64,000 nt of DNA, taken from positions 4,526,001-4,590,000 of the forward strand of contig NZ_CP108095.1 of assembly GCF_036194065.1 (NCBI RefSeq), in the 5' to 3' direction. This DNA is from Streptomyces sp. NBC_00239. GTDB taxonomy: Bacteria; Actinomycetota; Actinomycetes; Streptomycetales; Streptomycetaceae. Both the position numbers and the translations under genes were made by a program. Shown here in pieces: positions 41,281 to 49,239 of the stretch; the first letter of the stretch is position 1, and every line of letters starts with the position of its first letter. Under the pieces are notes generated by a model that was not told the DNA's origin, ran no database searches, and worked only from the letters and a program-made list of their open reading frames with translations.

Positions 41281-42771
41281 TCAGGGGGTCAGGGCTGGTT
41301 GGTGGGTGGGGTCGGCGGGGTCGGGCTCGGCGGCGTTCAGCGTGGTCAGCATGTCCGGCGTGAAGCCGAAGAAGTACGTGGCGAGGAAGCCGGTCACGTA
41401 GCCGGTGCCCAGGCCGGCCGCGTAGACGGCGATCGTGGCGAGCACGCCGTGGGAGCCGTCGAGGAGGGGGAAGAGCGCCCAGCCGGATGGGCCGATCGCG
41501 GTGGAGCCGAAGGCCAGGCCGAGCTGGTTGGAGAGGCCGAGGAACGCGCCGCCCGCCGCGCCGCCGATGCACGCCGTCACGAACGGGCGGCCCAGCGGCA
41601 GCGAGACGCCGTAGATCAGCGGTTCGCCGACGCCCAGGAAACCGGCCGGGAGGGCGGACTTGATGGTGGCGCGGATCGAGCGGTTGCGGGGGAGGCGGAG
41701 GTAGACGGCGGCGGCCGCGCCGACCTGGCCCGCGCCCGCCATCGCGAGGATCGGCAGCAGGACGGTGTAGCCCTGCTGCTCGATCAGGGTGGTGTGGATG
41801 GGGATGAGGGCCTGGTGCAGGCCCAGCATCACGAGGGGGAGGAAGAGGCCGCCGAGGATCAGCCCGGCGAAGGCGCCGCCGTCGCCGAGGAGGCGGTTCG
41901 CGGCGGTGCCGATGGCCTGCGAGACCTCACCGGCGACGAACATCAGGCCGTAGATGGTGACCAGGCCGGTGACGAGGACCGTGAGGGTCGGGGTGACCAG
42001 GACGTCGAGCGCCTCGGGGACCCATCGGCGGCACCACTTCTCCACGTACACGGCGAGCAGCGCGGCGGCGAGCGCGCCGAGGACACCGCCCTGGCCGGGC
42101 GAGAGCTGCTGGCCGAACGCGTCGATCTTCGCGACGCCCGGGAAGACGATGACGGCGGCGACCGCGCCGCCCAGGATCGGCGTGCCGCCGAACTCCTTCG
42201 CCGTGTTGTAGCCGACGAAGACCGCGATCAGGGACATGAAGCCGGAGGCCGTCGCGGCGAGCGCGGGGACGACGGCCGGGGCCCAGCCGAGGTTGGTGAG
42301 CAGGCCGTTCAGTCCGGCGATGATGCCGCAGCCGATGAGGGCGGGGATCAGCGGGACGAAGATGTTCGCGATGCGGCGCAGGAACAGCTTGAAGGGGGTC
42401 GCGTTCTTCGCCTTCCGGGCCTGCCTGAGGGCGGCGCCGCGGTCCGCCAGCTCCTCCGCAGTGATGGTCGTCGTGGCGGCGGTGCGGCCTTCCGCGACGA
42501 GCGCCTCGAACTCGGGGGTGACGCGGGCGACCGTGCCCGGGCCCAGCACGATCTGGTACGTCCCCCGGCCACCGCTGGGAGGTGCCCCCGGGTCCTCGAC
42601 CACGCCCAGCACGGCGGGGAGGGCTTTCAGGGCCTCGTCCTGGACCAGGGATCGGTCGTGCAGGCCGAGGCGCAGGCGGGTCATGCAGTGGGCGATGGAG
42701 GCGATGTTGTCGGGGCCGCCGACCAGCGGAAGGATCGCGGCGGCGGTGGCGCGGTTCTTGTCTGTGGCCAT
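41281..42771 (-). CDS. murP: PTS EIIBC transporter, probable N-acetylmuramic acid/amino-sugar type
   Basis: A 496-residue phosphotransferase permease. The EIIB domain (1-85) has the phospho-Cys in ASIAHCMTRLRLGL. The EIIC domain (from about 130) has ten hydrophobic segments, with IPIHTTLIEQQGYTVLLPIL and the conserved GVGEPLIYGVSLPL loop. No EIIA is present, so a general EIIA (Crr) is needed. A small Gly/Pro insert (DPGAPPSGGRG) in EIIB is not usual. It follows murQ and murR on the same strand, so MurNAc uptake as MurNAc-6-P is inferred. Confidence 0.82.
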   Translation of the reverse strand: MATDKNRATAAAILPLVGGPDNIASIAHCMTRLRLGLHDRSLVQDEALKALPAVLGVVEDPGAPPSGGRGTYQIVLGPGTVARVTPEFEALVAEGRTAATTTITAEELADRGAALRQARKAKNATPFKLFLRRIANIFVPLIPALIGCGIIAGLNGLLTNLGWAPAVVPALAATASGFMSLIAVFVGYNTAKEFGGTPILGGAVAAVIVFPGVAKIDAFGQQLSPGQGGVLGALAAALLAVYVEKWCRRWVPEALDVLVTPTLTVLVTGLVTIYGLMFVAGEVSQAIGTAANRLLGDGGAFAGLILGGLFLPLVMLGLHQALIPIHTTLIEQQGYTVLLPILAMAGAGQVGAAAAVYLRLPRNRSIRATIKSALPAGFLGVGEPLIYGVSLPLGRPFVTACIGGAAGGAFLGLSNQLGLAFGSTAIGPSGWALFPLLDGSHGVLATIAVYAAGLGTGYVTGFLATYFFGFTPDMLTTLNAAEPDPADPTHQPALTP

Positions 42772-42810
42772 GTGGGGGGGTGCCTTGCTGCTGTGGGGTG
42801 GGGGCGTGCT

Positions 42811-42985
42811 GCGGTACGGGTGAGGTCGGCGGGCCCGCGCGTACGGGTGAGGTTGGCGGGTCCACGGGTCAGCGGGTACGGGTGAGGACGGCGGATCCGC
42901 GGGTCAGCGGGTACGGGTGAGGATGACGGGTCAGCGGGTCAGCGGGTCAGCGGGTACGGGTGAGGATGACGGGTCAGCGGGTGCG
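42811..42985. repeat. Tandem duplications of the murQ 3' end
   Basis: Imperfect direct repeats built from GGTCAGCGGGTACGGGTGAG and GATGACG. Reading on the minus strand, they copy the last codons, stop and following bases of murQ (ACCCGCTGACCCGTCATCC). There are five or more ACCCGCTGA copies, three in direct succession. They separate murQ from murP. Confidence 0.75.
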
Positions 42986-43891
42986 GGCGAGGGCGGCGCG
43001 CAGGTGGCCCTGCGACTCGGCCAGCAGACGGGTGGCCGTGGGGCCGTCGACCTCGCCGAGCACGACGAGGATGGCTGCCTTCACCTCGCCGCCGGTCGCG
43101 GTCAGCGCGGCCTCGATGTCCTCGTCGGGCGCGCCGGTGGCCAGCGCGACGATGCGCCGGGAGCGGGCCCGCAGCTTCTCGTTGGAGGCCCGGACGTCGA
43201 CCATCAGGTTCCCGTACGTCTTGCCCAGACGGATCATCGTGATCGTCGAGAGCATGTTGAGCACGAGCTTCTGGGCGGTGCCCGCCTTCAAGCGGGTGGA
43301 ACCGGTGAGGAGTTCGGGGCCGACGACGACCTCGATGCCGTGCTCGGCGGCCGCCGCGAGCGCGCTGCCCGCGTTGCAGGACAGGCCGACGGTGAGCGCG
43401 CCGCGCCCGCGCGCGAACTCGACCGCGCCGATCGCGTACGGGGTGCGGCCGGAGGCCGAGACGCCCACGACCGTGTCGTCCGGCGCGAGGTCCAGCGCGG
43501 TCAGGTCGGCGGCGGCCAGCTCCTTCGAGTCCTCGGCGCCCTCGACCGCCTTGACCATCGCCGACGGGCCGCCCGCGATCAGGCCGACGACCTGCGAGGG
43601 GTCGGTGTTGAAGGTGGGCGGGCACTCGCTCGCGTCCAGGACGCCCATCCGGCCGGCCGTGCCGGCGCCCGCGTACAGCAGCCGGCCGCCGCGGGCCATC
43701 CGTACCGCGATCCCGTCGATCGCCGCGGCGATCCGCGGGAGCTGCGCGGCGACGGCGGCCGGGACGGAGGCGTCCTCGGCGTTCATCAGACGGGCGATGT
43801 CCAGCGTGGACCGCCGGTCGATGTCGGCGAGTTCGGGTCGGAACGCCTCGGTGGTGAGGGTGTCGAGCTGGGCGCGGAGTTCGGCGTACAT
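42974..43891 (-). CDS. murQ: N-acetylmuramic acid 6-phosphate etherase
   Basis: A 305-residue SIS-domain lyase cleaving the lactyl ether of MurNAc-6-P to give GlcNAc-6-P and D-lactate. Motifs: RLLYAGAGTAGRMGVLDASE, the catalytic Glu in this stretch, PTFNTDPSQVVGLIAGG, VGVSASGRTPYAIGAVEFA and TAQKLVLNMLSTITMIRLGK. GGAG precedes the ATG. The product is the substrate of the NagA encoded at 20184-21335. It lies 15 bp downstream of murR. Confidence 0.96.
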   Translation of the reverse strand: MYAELRAQLDTLTTEAFRPELADIDRRSTLDIARLMNAEDASVPAAVAAQLPRIAAAIDGIAVRMARGGRLLYAGAGTAGRMGVLDASECPPTFNTDPSQVVGLIAGGPSAMVKAVEGAEDSKELAAADLTALDLAPDDTVVGVSASGRTPYAIGAVEFARGRGALTVGLSCNAGSALAAAAEHGIEVVVGPELLTGSTRLKAGTAQKLVLNMLSTITMIRLGKTYGNLMVDVRASNEKLRARSRRIVALATGAPDEDIEAALTATGGEVKAAILVVLGEVDGPTATRLLAESQGHLRAALARTR

Positions 43892-43905
43892 GGGGGCGGG
43901 AGCTC

Positions 43906-44919
43906 CTATCGGACGGTGTGGCGGGGCGGGTGGCGCGGGGCGAGGGCCTCGTGGGTGGCGGCGAGGGCCGGGGCGGCGGTCTCGTACGTGCGCTGGGCGA
44001 CGCCCACGAACAGGCAGTCCACGACGAGCAGCTGGCCGGTGCGGCTGGACATCGCGGCCGGGCGCAGCTCGCTCTCGCGCGCGCCGGAGGTCGCCAGCAG
44101 CAGGTCGGCGTGGTGCGCGACCGGGGCGTCCGGGCGGCCGGTGATCGCGACGGTGGTCGCGCCGCGCTCGAAGGCGGTGCGCAGCGGGTCGAGCACGTCG
44201 ACGGTGGTGCCGGAGTGGGTGATCGCCACGGCCGCATCGCCGGGACGGAGCTGGACGGCGCTGGTGAGGGCGAGGTGCGGGTCGGTGTGGGCGTGCGCGA
44301 TCAGGCCGATGCGCAGGAGCTTCTGCGCGAGGTCCTGGCCGACCAGGGCGGAGGCGCCGACGCCGTAGACGTCGATGCGGCGGGCGGTGGCGAGGGCCGT
44401 GACGGCGCCGCCGAGTGCGCTGAGGTCGAGGCCGGCCGCGGTGTCGGCGAGGGTCTGGCGCTCGTCCGCCGCGAGCTTGGCGACGACCTCCGCGAGGGAG
44501 TCGTCGACGGCTATGTCCGCGGTGACGGCGGGCGCGGTGCCGGCCTCCTGCTGGGCGGCCAGCCCGGCGAGCGCGAGGCGCAGCTCCTTGTAGCCGGGGT
44601 AGCCGAGGACGCGGGCGGTACGGACGACGGTGGCCTCGCTCGTGGCGGTGTGCTCGGCGAGGGCGGTGACGGTGAGCGCGGAACAGCCCGCCGGATCGGC
44701 GGCCACGGCCTCGGCGACGCGCTGCACGGAGCGGGGGAGGGCGGGGGCGAGGGCGCGGATGCGGGTGCGGAGGGCCGCGGGGGCGGTGGGGGTGGCGGGG
44801 GCGGTGGCCTTCGCCTCGCCGGAAGAGCCCTCGGGCGTGTCCTTGGGCGTGCTCGTGGGCGTGCTCTTGGGCGCGTCCGTGGGCGCGTCCGTGAAAGTTT
44901 CCTTCGGCGGTGTGCTCAC
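43906..44919 (-). CDS. murR: RpiR-family regulator (MurR-like)
   Basis: A 337-residue regulator. Residues 1-45 are a disordered Thr/Pro/Ala run with repeats (TDAPTDAPKS, TPTSTPKDTP). An RpiR HTH follows (LTVTALAEHTATSEATVVRT, LGYPGYKELRLAL) and then a SIS sugar-phosphate-binding domain (RIDVYGVGASALVGQDLAQK, VAITHSGTTVDVLDPL). MurNAc-6-P is the likely ligand. The start is a GTG at 44919, four bases from a TGAAA...TTTCA palindrome that may be its own operator. First gene of the murR-murQ-murP unit. Confidence 0.9.
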   Translation of the reverse strand: MSTPPKETFTDAPTDAPKSTPTSTPKDTPEGSSGEAKATAPATPTAPAALRTRIRALAPALPRSVQRVAEAVAADPAGCSALTVTALAEHTATSEATVVRTARVLGYPGYKELRLALAGLAAQQEAGTAPAVTADIAVDDSLAEVVAKLAADERQTLADTAAGLDLSALGGAVTALATARRIDVYGVGASALVGQDLAQKLLRIGLIAHAHTDPHLALTSAVQLRPGDAAVAITHSGTTVDVLDPLRTAFERGATTVAITGRPDAPVAHHADLLLATSGARESELRPAAMSSRTGQLLVVDCLFVGVAQRTYETAAPALAATHEALAPRHPPRHTVR

Positions 44920-44922
44920 TCT

Positions 44923-44937
44923 TGAAAGGTATTTTCA
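44923..44937. promoter_or_regulatory. TGAAA-N5-TTTCA palindrome, candidate MurR operator
   Basis: TGAAAGGTATTTTCA is a 5-5-5 inverted repeat ending four bases upstream of the murR start codon. It is AT-rich in a GC-rich region, like operators of other RpiR-type regulators. Its closeness to the start would let the bound regulator block both promoter and translation start. Confidence 0.55.
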
Positions 44938-45043
44938 GTACGAGTCGGGCGTCAAGGCACCATGAGTCACCACAAATCGGTGCCTTGCAGCGGTCCTCAG
45001 GGGGACCTTCTCCCCTGGGTGCCGCAGGGGACACAATGGCCGC

Positions 45044-45415
45044 ATGGACCACGCGACCCCACTGGAGAGGGCGCTTCACGCCGCCCGTGCCCTGGTACTC
45101 GCCGACCTCGTAGCGGGTGAGGTCGCCGACGCCGATGTCGTCACGCTCGTCGAGGACTCGGTCACGCACCGCCGCTGGTGGGTGGAGCAGTGGCCGGAGG
45201 GCGTCGACTACCTGCCCGGGCTGGTCGCCCAGGACGTACAGGACGCCCTGCTGGAGAAGTACGGCCGCTGGCCGCTGTGCCCGGTGTGCGCGCATGGCGA
45301 CCCGCACGCGCTGGACGTCGAGCCGGAGCTGGGCCCGGACCCGCACTGGGTGTGCGGGAAGGCGGGCGTGAAGGTGGCCTCGGTCGGGACGCTCGGCGGG
45401 GTGCTCGGGCGGTGA
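45044..45415 (+). CDS. Conserved hypothetical protein with CxxC
   Basis: A 123-residue protein: HAARALVLADLVAGEVADAD, then HRRWWVEQWPEGVDYLPGLV, and WPLCPVCAHGDPHALDVEPE followed by HWVCGKAGV. Three cysteines and a His (CPVC-AHGDPH...C) could form a zinc site. The family is not recognised. It lies seven bases upstream of the DUF4031 gene, so the two are one operon. GTG or ATG starts further up would overlap the murR promoter; the ATG at 45044 fits. Confidence 0.65.
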   Translation: MDHATPLERALHAARALVLADLVAGEVADADVVTLVEDSVTHRRWWVEQWPEGVDYLPGLVAQDVQDALLEKYGRWPLCPVCAHGDPHALDVEPELGPDPHWVCGKAGVKVASVGTLGGVLGR

Positions 45416-45422
45416 GCGCGGC

Positions 45423-45692
45423 GTGACGCTCTACATCGACCCGCCGACCTGGCCGGGGCACGGCCGCATGTGGTCGCACCTGGTCAGTGACGTCTCGTAC
45501 GAGGAGCTGCACGCGTTTGCGGCGCGGATCGGGGCGCCGGAGCGGGCGTTCGAACGGGACCATTACGACGTGCCGGCGTCTCGGTACGCGGATGCGGTGG
45601 CGGCGGGGGCCGTGGAGGTGGGCAGCAAGGAGCTGGTCCGCCGCCTGACCGCCGCCGGGCTCCGCCGCCCCAAGCACCGCCCCGCCCCGTAA
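45423..45692 (+). CDS. DUF4031-domain protein
   Basis: An 89-residue protein with the DUF4031 core: VTLYIDPPTWPGHGRMWSHL, SYEELHAFAARIGAPERAFE, RDHYDVPASRY. The N-terminal Asp/Pro/Trp/His pattern and HYDVP are the markers of this family of unknown function. The start is GTG at 45423. It sits in one operon with the CxxC protein; together they may act in one process. Confidence 0.85.
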   Translation: MTLYIDPPTWPGHGRMWSHLVSDVSYEELHAFAARIGAPERAFERDHYDVPASRYADAVAAGAVEVGSKELVRRLTAAGLRRPKHRPAP

Positions 45693-45699
45693 CCCCCGG

Positions 45700-45974
45700 G
45701 GCTCCGCCCCGTACCCCGCGCCTCAAACGCCGGCGAGGCTGGCGTGTTCCCTGGCGCCCGGCCGCAACCCCCGGCCCCGCCGGTGCTCGGCCCCCCCCGG
45801 CCCCGCCGGTGCCCGGGGCGCAACCCCCAGCCCCGCCGGTGCCCTGGGGCGCAACACCTCAGCCTCGCCGGCGTTTGAGGCGCGGGGTTTGGGGCGGAGC
45901 CCCAAGACTGCAACCCGGCTGGCGCCGGGTACCGGGCTCCGCCCGGACCCGCTCCTCAAACGCCGGAGGGGCTG
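45700..45974. repeat. Cloverleaf repeat locus 8
   Basis: Full copy 45860-45974 (A-B-C order; hairpin B loop TGGC; right arm GGAG type). Left of it is a truncated right half (hairpin GGGGCTCCGCCCC and arm, 45700-45752) and 31-nt units at about 45753-45859. A tandem 60-bp array follows (45975-46154). It lies between convergent genes; no gene is supported in 45693-46185. Confidence 0.87.
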
Positions 45975-46154
45975 ACGGGTGCGACGGGGTCGCCGGGTCC
46001 TGCCCGGACCCGCTCCTCAAACGCCGGGGGGCTGACGGGTGCGACGGGGTCGCCGGGCCCTGCCCGGACCCGCTCCTCAAACGCCGGGGGGCTGAAGGGT
46101 GCGACGGGGTCGCCGGGCCCTGCCCGGACCCGCTCCTCAGACGCCGGAGGGCTG
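45975..46154. repeat. Three exact-length 60-bp tandem half-copies
   Basis: Three units of 60 bp each, beginning CGGGTGCGACGGGGTCG or a close variant and continuing with hairpin C (CCGGGCCCTGCCCGG or TCC-CT variants) and the right arm CTCCTCAAACGCCGG. Unit identity is above 90%, differing at single bases. Confidence 0.88.
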
Positions 46155-46185
46155 AGGGCGCGACGGGGTTGCGCGGAGGTGGGGG

Positions 46186-47427
46186 TCAGACGGCGGCGGG
46201 GGTGGAATCGGGGGCGGGTTCCGAGGCGGCGATGACGCGGCTCGGGGCGCCCGGCGTACGCCGGTGGACGCGGAGGGCGAGGGCCGTGAGGGCGAGCGCC
46301 GTGACGGTCATGGCGGCGCCGGCCCAGGCCGTCGCGGCGAAGCCGGCACCGGCGTCGATGACGGTGCCGCCGAGCCACGGCCCACCCGTGTTGCCCAGGT
46401 TGAAGGCCGCCGTCGTCGTGGCCCCCGCCAGCGTCGGCGCGGCGCCCGCGACGTTGAACATCCGCGCATTCAGCGCCGGCGCCGTGAAGAACGCCGAGAA
46501 GCCGAGCAGGAACGCCAGCGCGACCACCGCCACCTGCGCGGACGCGAACAACGCCAGCGCCGACAGGAACACCGTGGAGGCCGAGATCCCTCCCAGCATC
46601 ACCCCGAAGAGGTGCGCGTCCGCGACCCGCCCGCCGACCGTCGTACCGACCAGCGCGCCCACCCCGAACAGTCCGAGGATCCACGGCACCCAGCCCGAGT
46701 CCAGCCCGGCGACATCGGTGAGCAGCGGCGCCAGGTAGCTGAACGCGCAGAACACGCCGCCCGCGGCGAGCGCGGTGACCGCCACGGACAGCCAGACCTG
46801 CCGGTCCCGGTAGATCCGCAGCTCGCGCCCGAGCGACGGCTTCTGCGCGGGCAGCGGGATGTGCGGGATCCGCAGCAGGATGCCCACCAGGGCGAGCGCG
46901 GACGCGGCCGCCACCGCCCAGAAGGCCGAGCGCCAGCCCCAGTACTCGCCGAGGAACGCACCGGCCGGGACGCCGAGGACGTTCGCGATCGACAGTCCGC
47001 CGATCATGACGGCCATCGCCCGGGCCCGCGAGCTCTGCGGGACCATCGCGATGGCCACGGCCGCGCCGACCGCCCAGAACCCGGCGCAGGCGAGCGCGGC
47101 CAGCACGCGCGACGCGAACAGCAGCTCGTACGAGGGGGCCAGCGCGCCCGCGACCTGTCCGAGCCCGAAGAGCGAGATCAGCGCGATGAGGGTGGTCCGG
47201 CGGGGCAGCCGGAGGGTGGCCACGGCCAGCAGCGGGGCGCCGATCACCATGCCGATCGCGAAGGCGGATATGAGCAGCCCCGCCTGCGGGATCGTGACGT
47301 CCATGTCCGCGGCGATCGGCGGCAGCAGCCCGGAGAGCATGAACTCGCTCGTACCGAGTGCGAAGACGGACAGGCCGAGGATGTAGACGGCCACGGGCAT
47401 ACGGGTGCGTTCGGCAGCTGCGGGCAT
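46186..47427 (-). CDS. MFS drug-efflux transporter (Cmx/CmrA type)
   Basis: A 413-residue transporter with 12 predicted membrane helices: MPVAVYILGLSVFALGTSEF, the loop-2/3 sequence RLPRRTTLIAL and motif LSIANVLGVPAGAFLGEYWG (antiporter-like motif C in helix 5). These are the features of DHA1 drug pumps of the chloramphenicol-resistance group. The substrate is unknown. Three starts are possible (47460, 47427, 47400); the middle gives a normal N-terminal length. No regulator is next to it. Confidence 0.82.
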   Translation of the reverse strand: MPAAAERTRMPVAVYILGLSVFALGTSEFMLSGLLPPIAADMDVTIPQAGLLISAFAIGMVIGAPLLAVATLRLPRRTTLIALISLFGLGQVAGALAPSYELLFASRVLAALACAGFWAVGAAVAIAMVPQSSRARAMAVMIGGLSIANVLGVPAGAFLGEYWGWRSAFWAVAAASALALVGILLRIPHIPLPAQKPSLGRELRIYRDRQVWLSVAVTALAAGGVFCAFSYLAPLLTDVAGLDSGWVPWILGLFGVGALVGTTVGGRVADAHLFGVMLGGISASTVFLSALALFASAQVAVVALAFLLGFSAFFTAPALNARMFNVAGAAPTLAGATTTAAFNLGNTGGPWLGGTVIDAGAGFAATAWAGAAMTVTALALTALALRVHRRTPGAPSRVIAASEPAPDSTPAAV

Positions 47428-47507
47428 GAACTGGACCAACCAACACGAACGCCGTCCCATTCCCCGGCGCCGGGCGGTCTCGCAGTACGGACGGCCGGAC
47501 CGGTCTG

Positions 47508-47562
47508 GCGGGTCTGGCGGGTCTGGCCGGTCGGGCCGGTCGGGCCGGTCGACTGCGGACGG
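47508..47562. repeat. Tandem GGGTCTGGC / GGGCCGGTC repeats
   Basis: Three copies of GGGTCTGGC-type units followed by three GGTCGGGCC units, in the gap between the HD-domain gene and the MFS gene. They are followed directly by the HD gene stop. Confidence 0.6.
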
Positions 47563-48267
47563 TCAGAGGGTGGCCAGCTCCGCGGCGAGGTTGCGGCGGG
47601 CCAGGGCCTCCCAGCGTTCCGTCCCGTAGGGGGTGTGGAAGAGCCGCGGCAGGTCGAGGAGGCGGCGCAGTACGGCGGCCCGGCCCTCCCGGAAGGCGTC
47701 CTCGGGGACGAACGCGTACTCGTCGCGCACGGCCGCCACGTAGGCCGCGTACGCGTCGGGGTCGCCCGCCAGGACCGCCAGGTCGGCGTCGCAGAGGACC
47801 TCGCCGTCGGTGTCGCCGGGGGCGGGGTCGTGCGTGACGGTGAGCCGTACCAGCCGGGCGACCTCGGCGGTACGGGCGGCCGGGACGCCGAGTTCCGCGA
47901 GGGCGCGCTCGGCCCAGGCGGCGCTGCGCTCCTCGTTCTCGGAGCGGTCCGGTCGGTACACGGCGTCGTGGAACCAGGCCGCCAGCCGGACGGCGGCCGG
48001 GTCCGCGGCGTGGTCGGCGAGCCGGTCGACGTGGTCGAGGACCGCGAGGAGGTGGGCGGTGTTGTGGTACCGGCGCTGCGGCTCGCCCCAGGCGGAGAGC
48101 AGCCGGGCGGCGTACGGGGCGGGGTCGGGGAACCCGGCCGGGGTGGGGGAGCCGGGCAGGGCGGTGGCCGGGTCGGGGGCCGGGAGCTCCGCGGGGGCGG
48201 GGGTCGTGCGGGCGGCGATCACGGTCTCGTGCCAGCGGGCCTCAAGCTGCGCGGTGTCGGTAGGCAT
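47563..48267 (-). CDS. HD-domain predicted metal-dependent phosphohydrolase
   Basis: A 234-residue HD-type protein. The metal site is spread as RRYHNTAHLLAVLDHVDRL, LAAWFHDAVYRPDRSENEER (the HD pair) and EVLCDADLAVLAGDPDAY (last Asp). This is the YpgQ/COG4339 pattern of small hydrolases. The N-terminus has an Ala/Pro stretch. It starts at the ATG at 48267 and is divergent from the CutC gene. Substrate unknown; nucleotides are likely for the fold. Confidence 0.83.
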   Translation of the reverse strand: MPTDTAQLEARWHETVIAARTTPAPAELPAPDPATALPGSPTPAGFPDPAPYAARLLSAWGEPQRRYHNTAHLLAVLDHVDRLADHAADPAAVRLAAWFHDAVYRPDRSENEERSAAWAERALAELGVPAARTAEVARLVRLTVTHDPAPGDTDGEVLCDADLAVLAGDPDAYAAYVAAVRDEYAFVPEDAFREGRAAVLRRLLDLPRLFHTPYGTERWEALARRNLAAELATL

Positions 48268-48365
48268 GCGGTCATTGTCCTGGGGGGTGCGTCCGGCCCG
48301 GTGTGGGACGGGTGGCGGTGGCGTGAATGTGCTGGTGGAACGCGGGCGAGCGCCCGTACCCTGTA

Positions 48366-48381
48366 ATTGGACTAGACCTAT
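48366..48381. promoter_or_regulatory. DasR-like site upstream of cutC
   Basis: ATTGGACTAGACCTAT: 12 of 16 to the dre consensus with the symmetric core GGACTAGACC. It lies about 150 bp before the CutC start, in the divergent promoter region shared with the HD gene. Confidence 0.55.
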
Positions 48382-48419
48382 TCTTCATACCGGTGACTTT
48401 CGGGTCGTCCGGTGTATCC

Positions 48420-48510
48420 CCGCCATCGGTCTGTCCGATCCGACCCGTCCGACCCGTCCACCCATCCGATCCACCCGATCCACCCGATCCACCCGATCAT
48501 CCGAGCTTTT
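48420..48510. repeat. Direct repeats (ATCCACCCG) in cutC leader
   Basis: CCGACCCGTC twice, then four ATCCACCCG or ATCCGATCC units in a row, ending 20 bp before the cutC ribosome site. They would be in the message leader. Confidence 0.65.
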
Positions 48511-48530
48511 CGAAGGAATGAGGCCCCCAC

Positions 48531-49226
48531 ATGAGCAACCGTGCAGTCCTGGAGGTGATCGCCCTCAACGCCGAGGACGCGGTCGCGGCCCAGGCCGGTG
48601 GAGCGGACCGTCTGGAACTGGTCACCGACATGGCCGCGGACGGGCTGACTCCGCCCCGGGAGACCTTCGCGGCCATCCGAGCCGCCGTCGACATCCCGCT
48701 GCGCGTGATGCTCCGGGCCACCGACGGCTTCTCCGCGGGCAGCGAGGAGGACCTGGAGCGACTGGTCGAGGCGGCGCGCGGGCTGCGGGCGGAGGGGGCG
48801 ACGGAGTTCGTACTCGGCTTCCTCACGGCGGACGGGGCGCCGGACCTCGCGGCGATCGAGACGCTCGCCGCCGAGCTCGACGGGTGCCGGTGGACCTTCC
48901 ACCGGGCCATTGACCGGGCCGCCGACCGGGACCAGCTGCGCAAGGCGCTGGCGGACCTGCCGGGGCTGGACACGTACCTGACGGCGGGGTCCGCGTCCGG
49001 GGTCGACGCCGGGCTGGAGGTTCTTGCCGCGGAGGCGGGGCGGCGGGGCGAGCCGGGGTACGGGGCGCGGATCCTGGTCGGGGGCGGGCTGCGGCTCGAC
49101 CATTTGCCCGGGCTGCGGGCGGCCGGGATCGACGCGTTCCACATCGGCGGGGCGGCCCGCCCCGACGGCTGGACCCACCCCGTCTCCACCCCCGCCGTGG
49201 CGGAATGGCGCACCGCCCTCACCTGA
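48531..49226 (+). CDS. cutC: CutC-family protein
   Basis: A 231-residue TIM-barrel protein: LEVIALNAEDAVAAQAGGAD, RLELVTDMAADGLTPPRETF, WTFHRAIDRAADRDQLRKAL, LVGGGLRLDHLPGL and FHIGGAARPDGW. The family was named for copper tolerance in E. coli, but that role is disputed and no conserved metal site is seen. In several bacteria it lies with amino-sugar genes. A DasR-like site in its promoter and the murQ/nag context in this window point the same way. AAGGA precedes the ATG at 18 nt, a long spacing. Confidence 0.86.
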   Translation: MSNRAVLEVIALNAEDAVAAQAGGADRLELVTDMAADGLTPPRETFAAIRAAVDIPLRVMLRATDGFSAGSEEDLERLVEAARGLRAEGATEFVLGFLTADGAPDLAAIETLAAELDGCRWTFHRAIDRAADRDQLRKALADLPGLDTYLTAGSASGVDAGLEVLAAEAGRRGEPGYGARILVGGGLRLDHLPGLRAAGIDAFHIGGAARPDGWTHPVSTPAVAEWRTALT

Positions 49227-49239
49227 CCCACCCAGCCGC

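Noticed and set aside
42560..42600. Small Gly/Pro insert in the EIIB part of murP as another repeat insertion
   Set aside because: It shares only GGTGCCCCCGG with the extra hairpin in the 24151 and 10821 copies; too short to claim.
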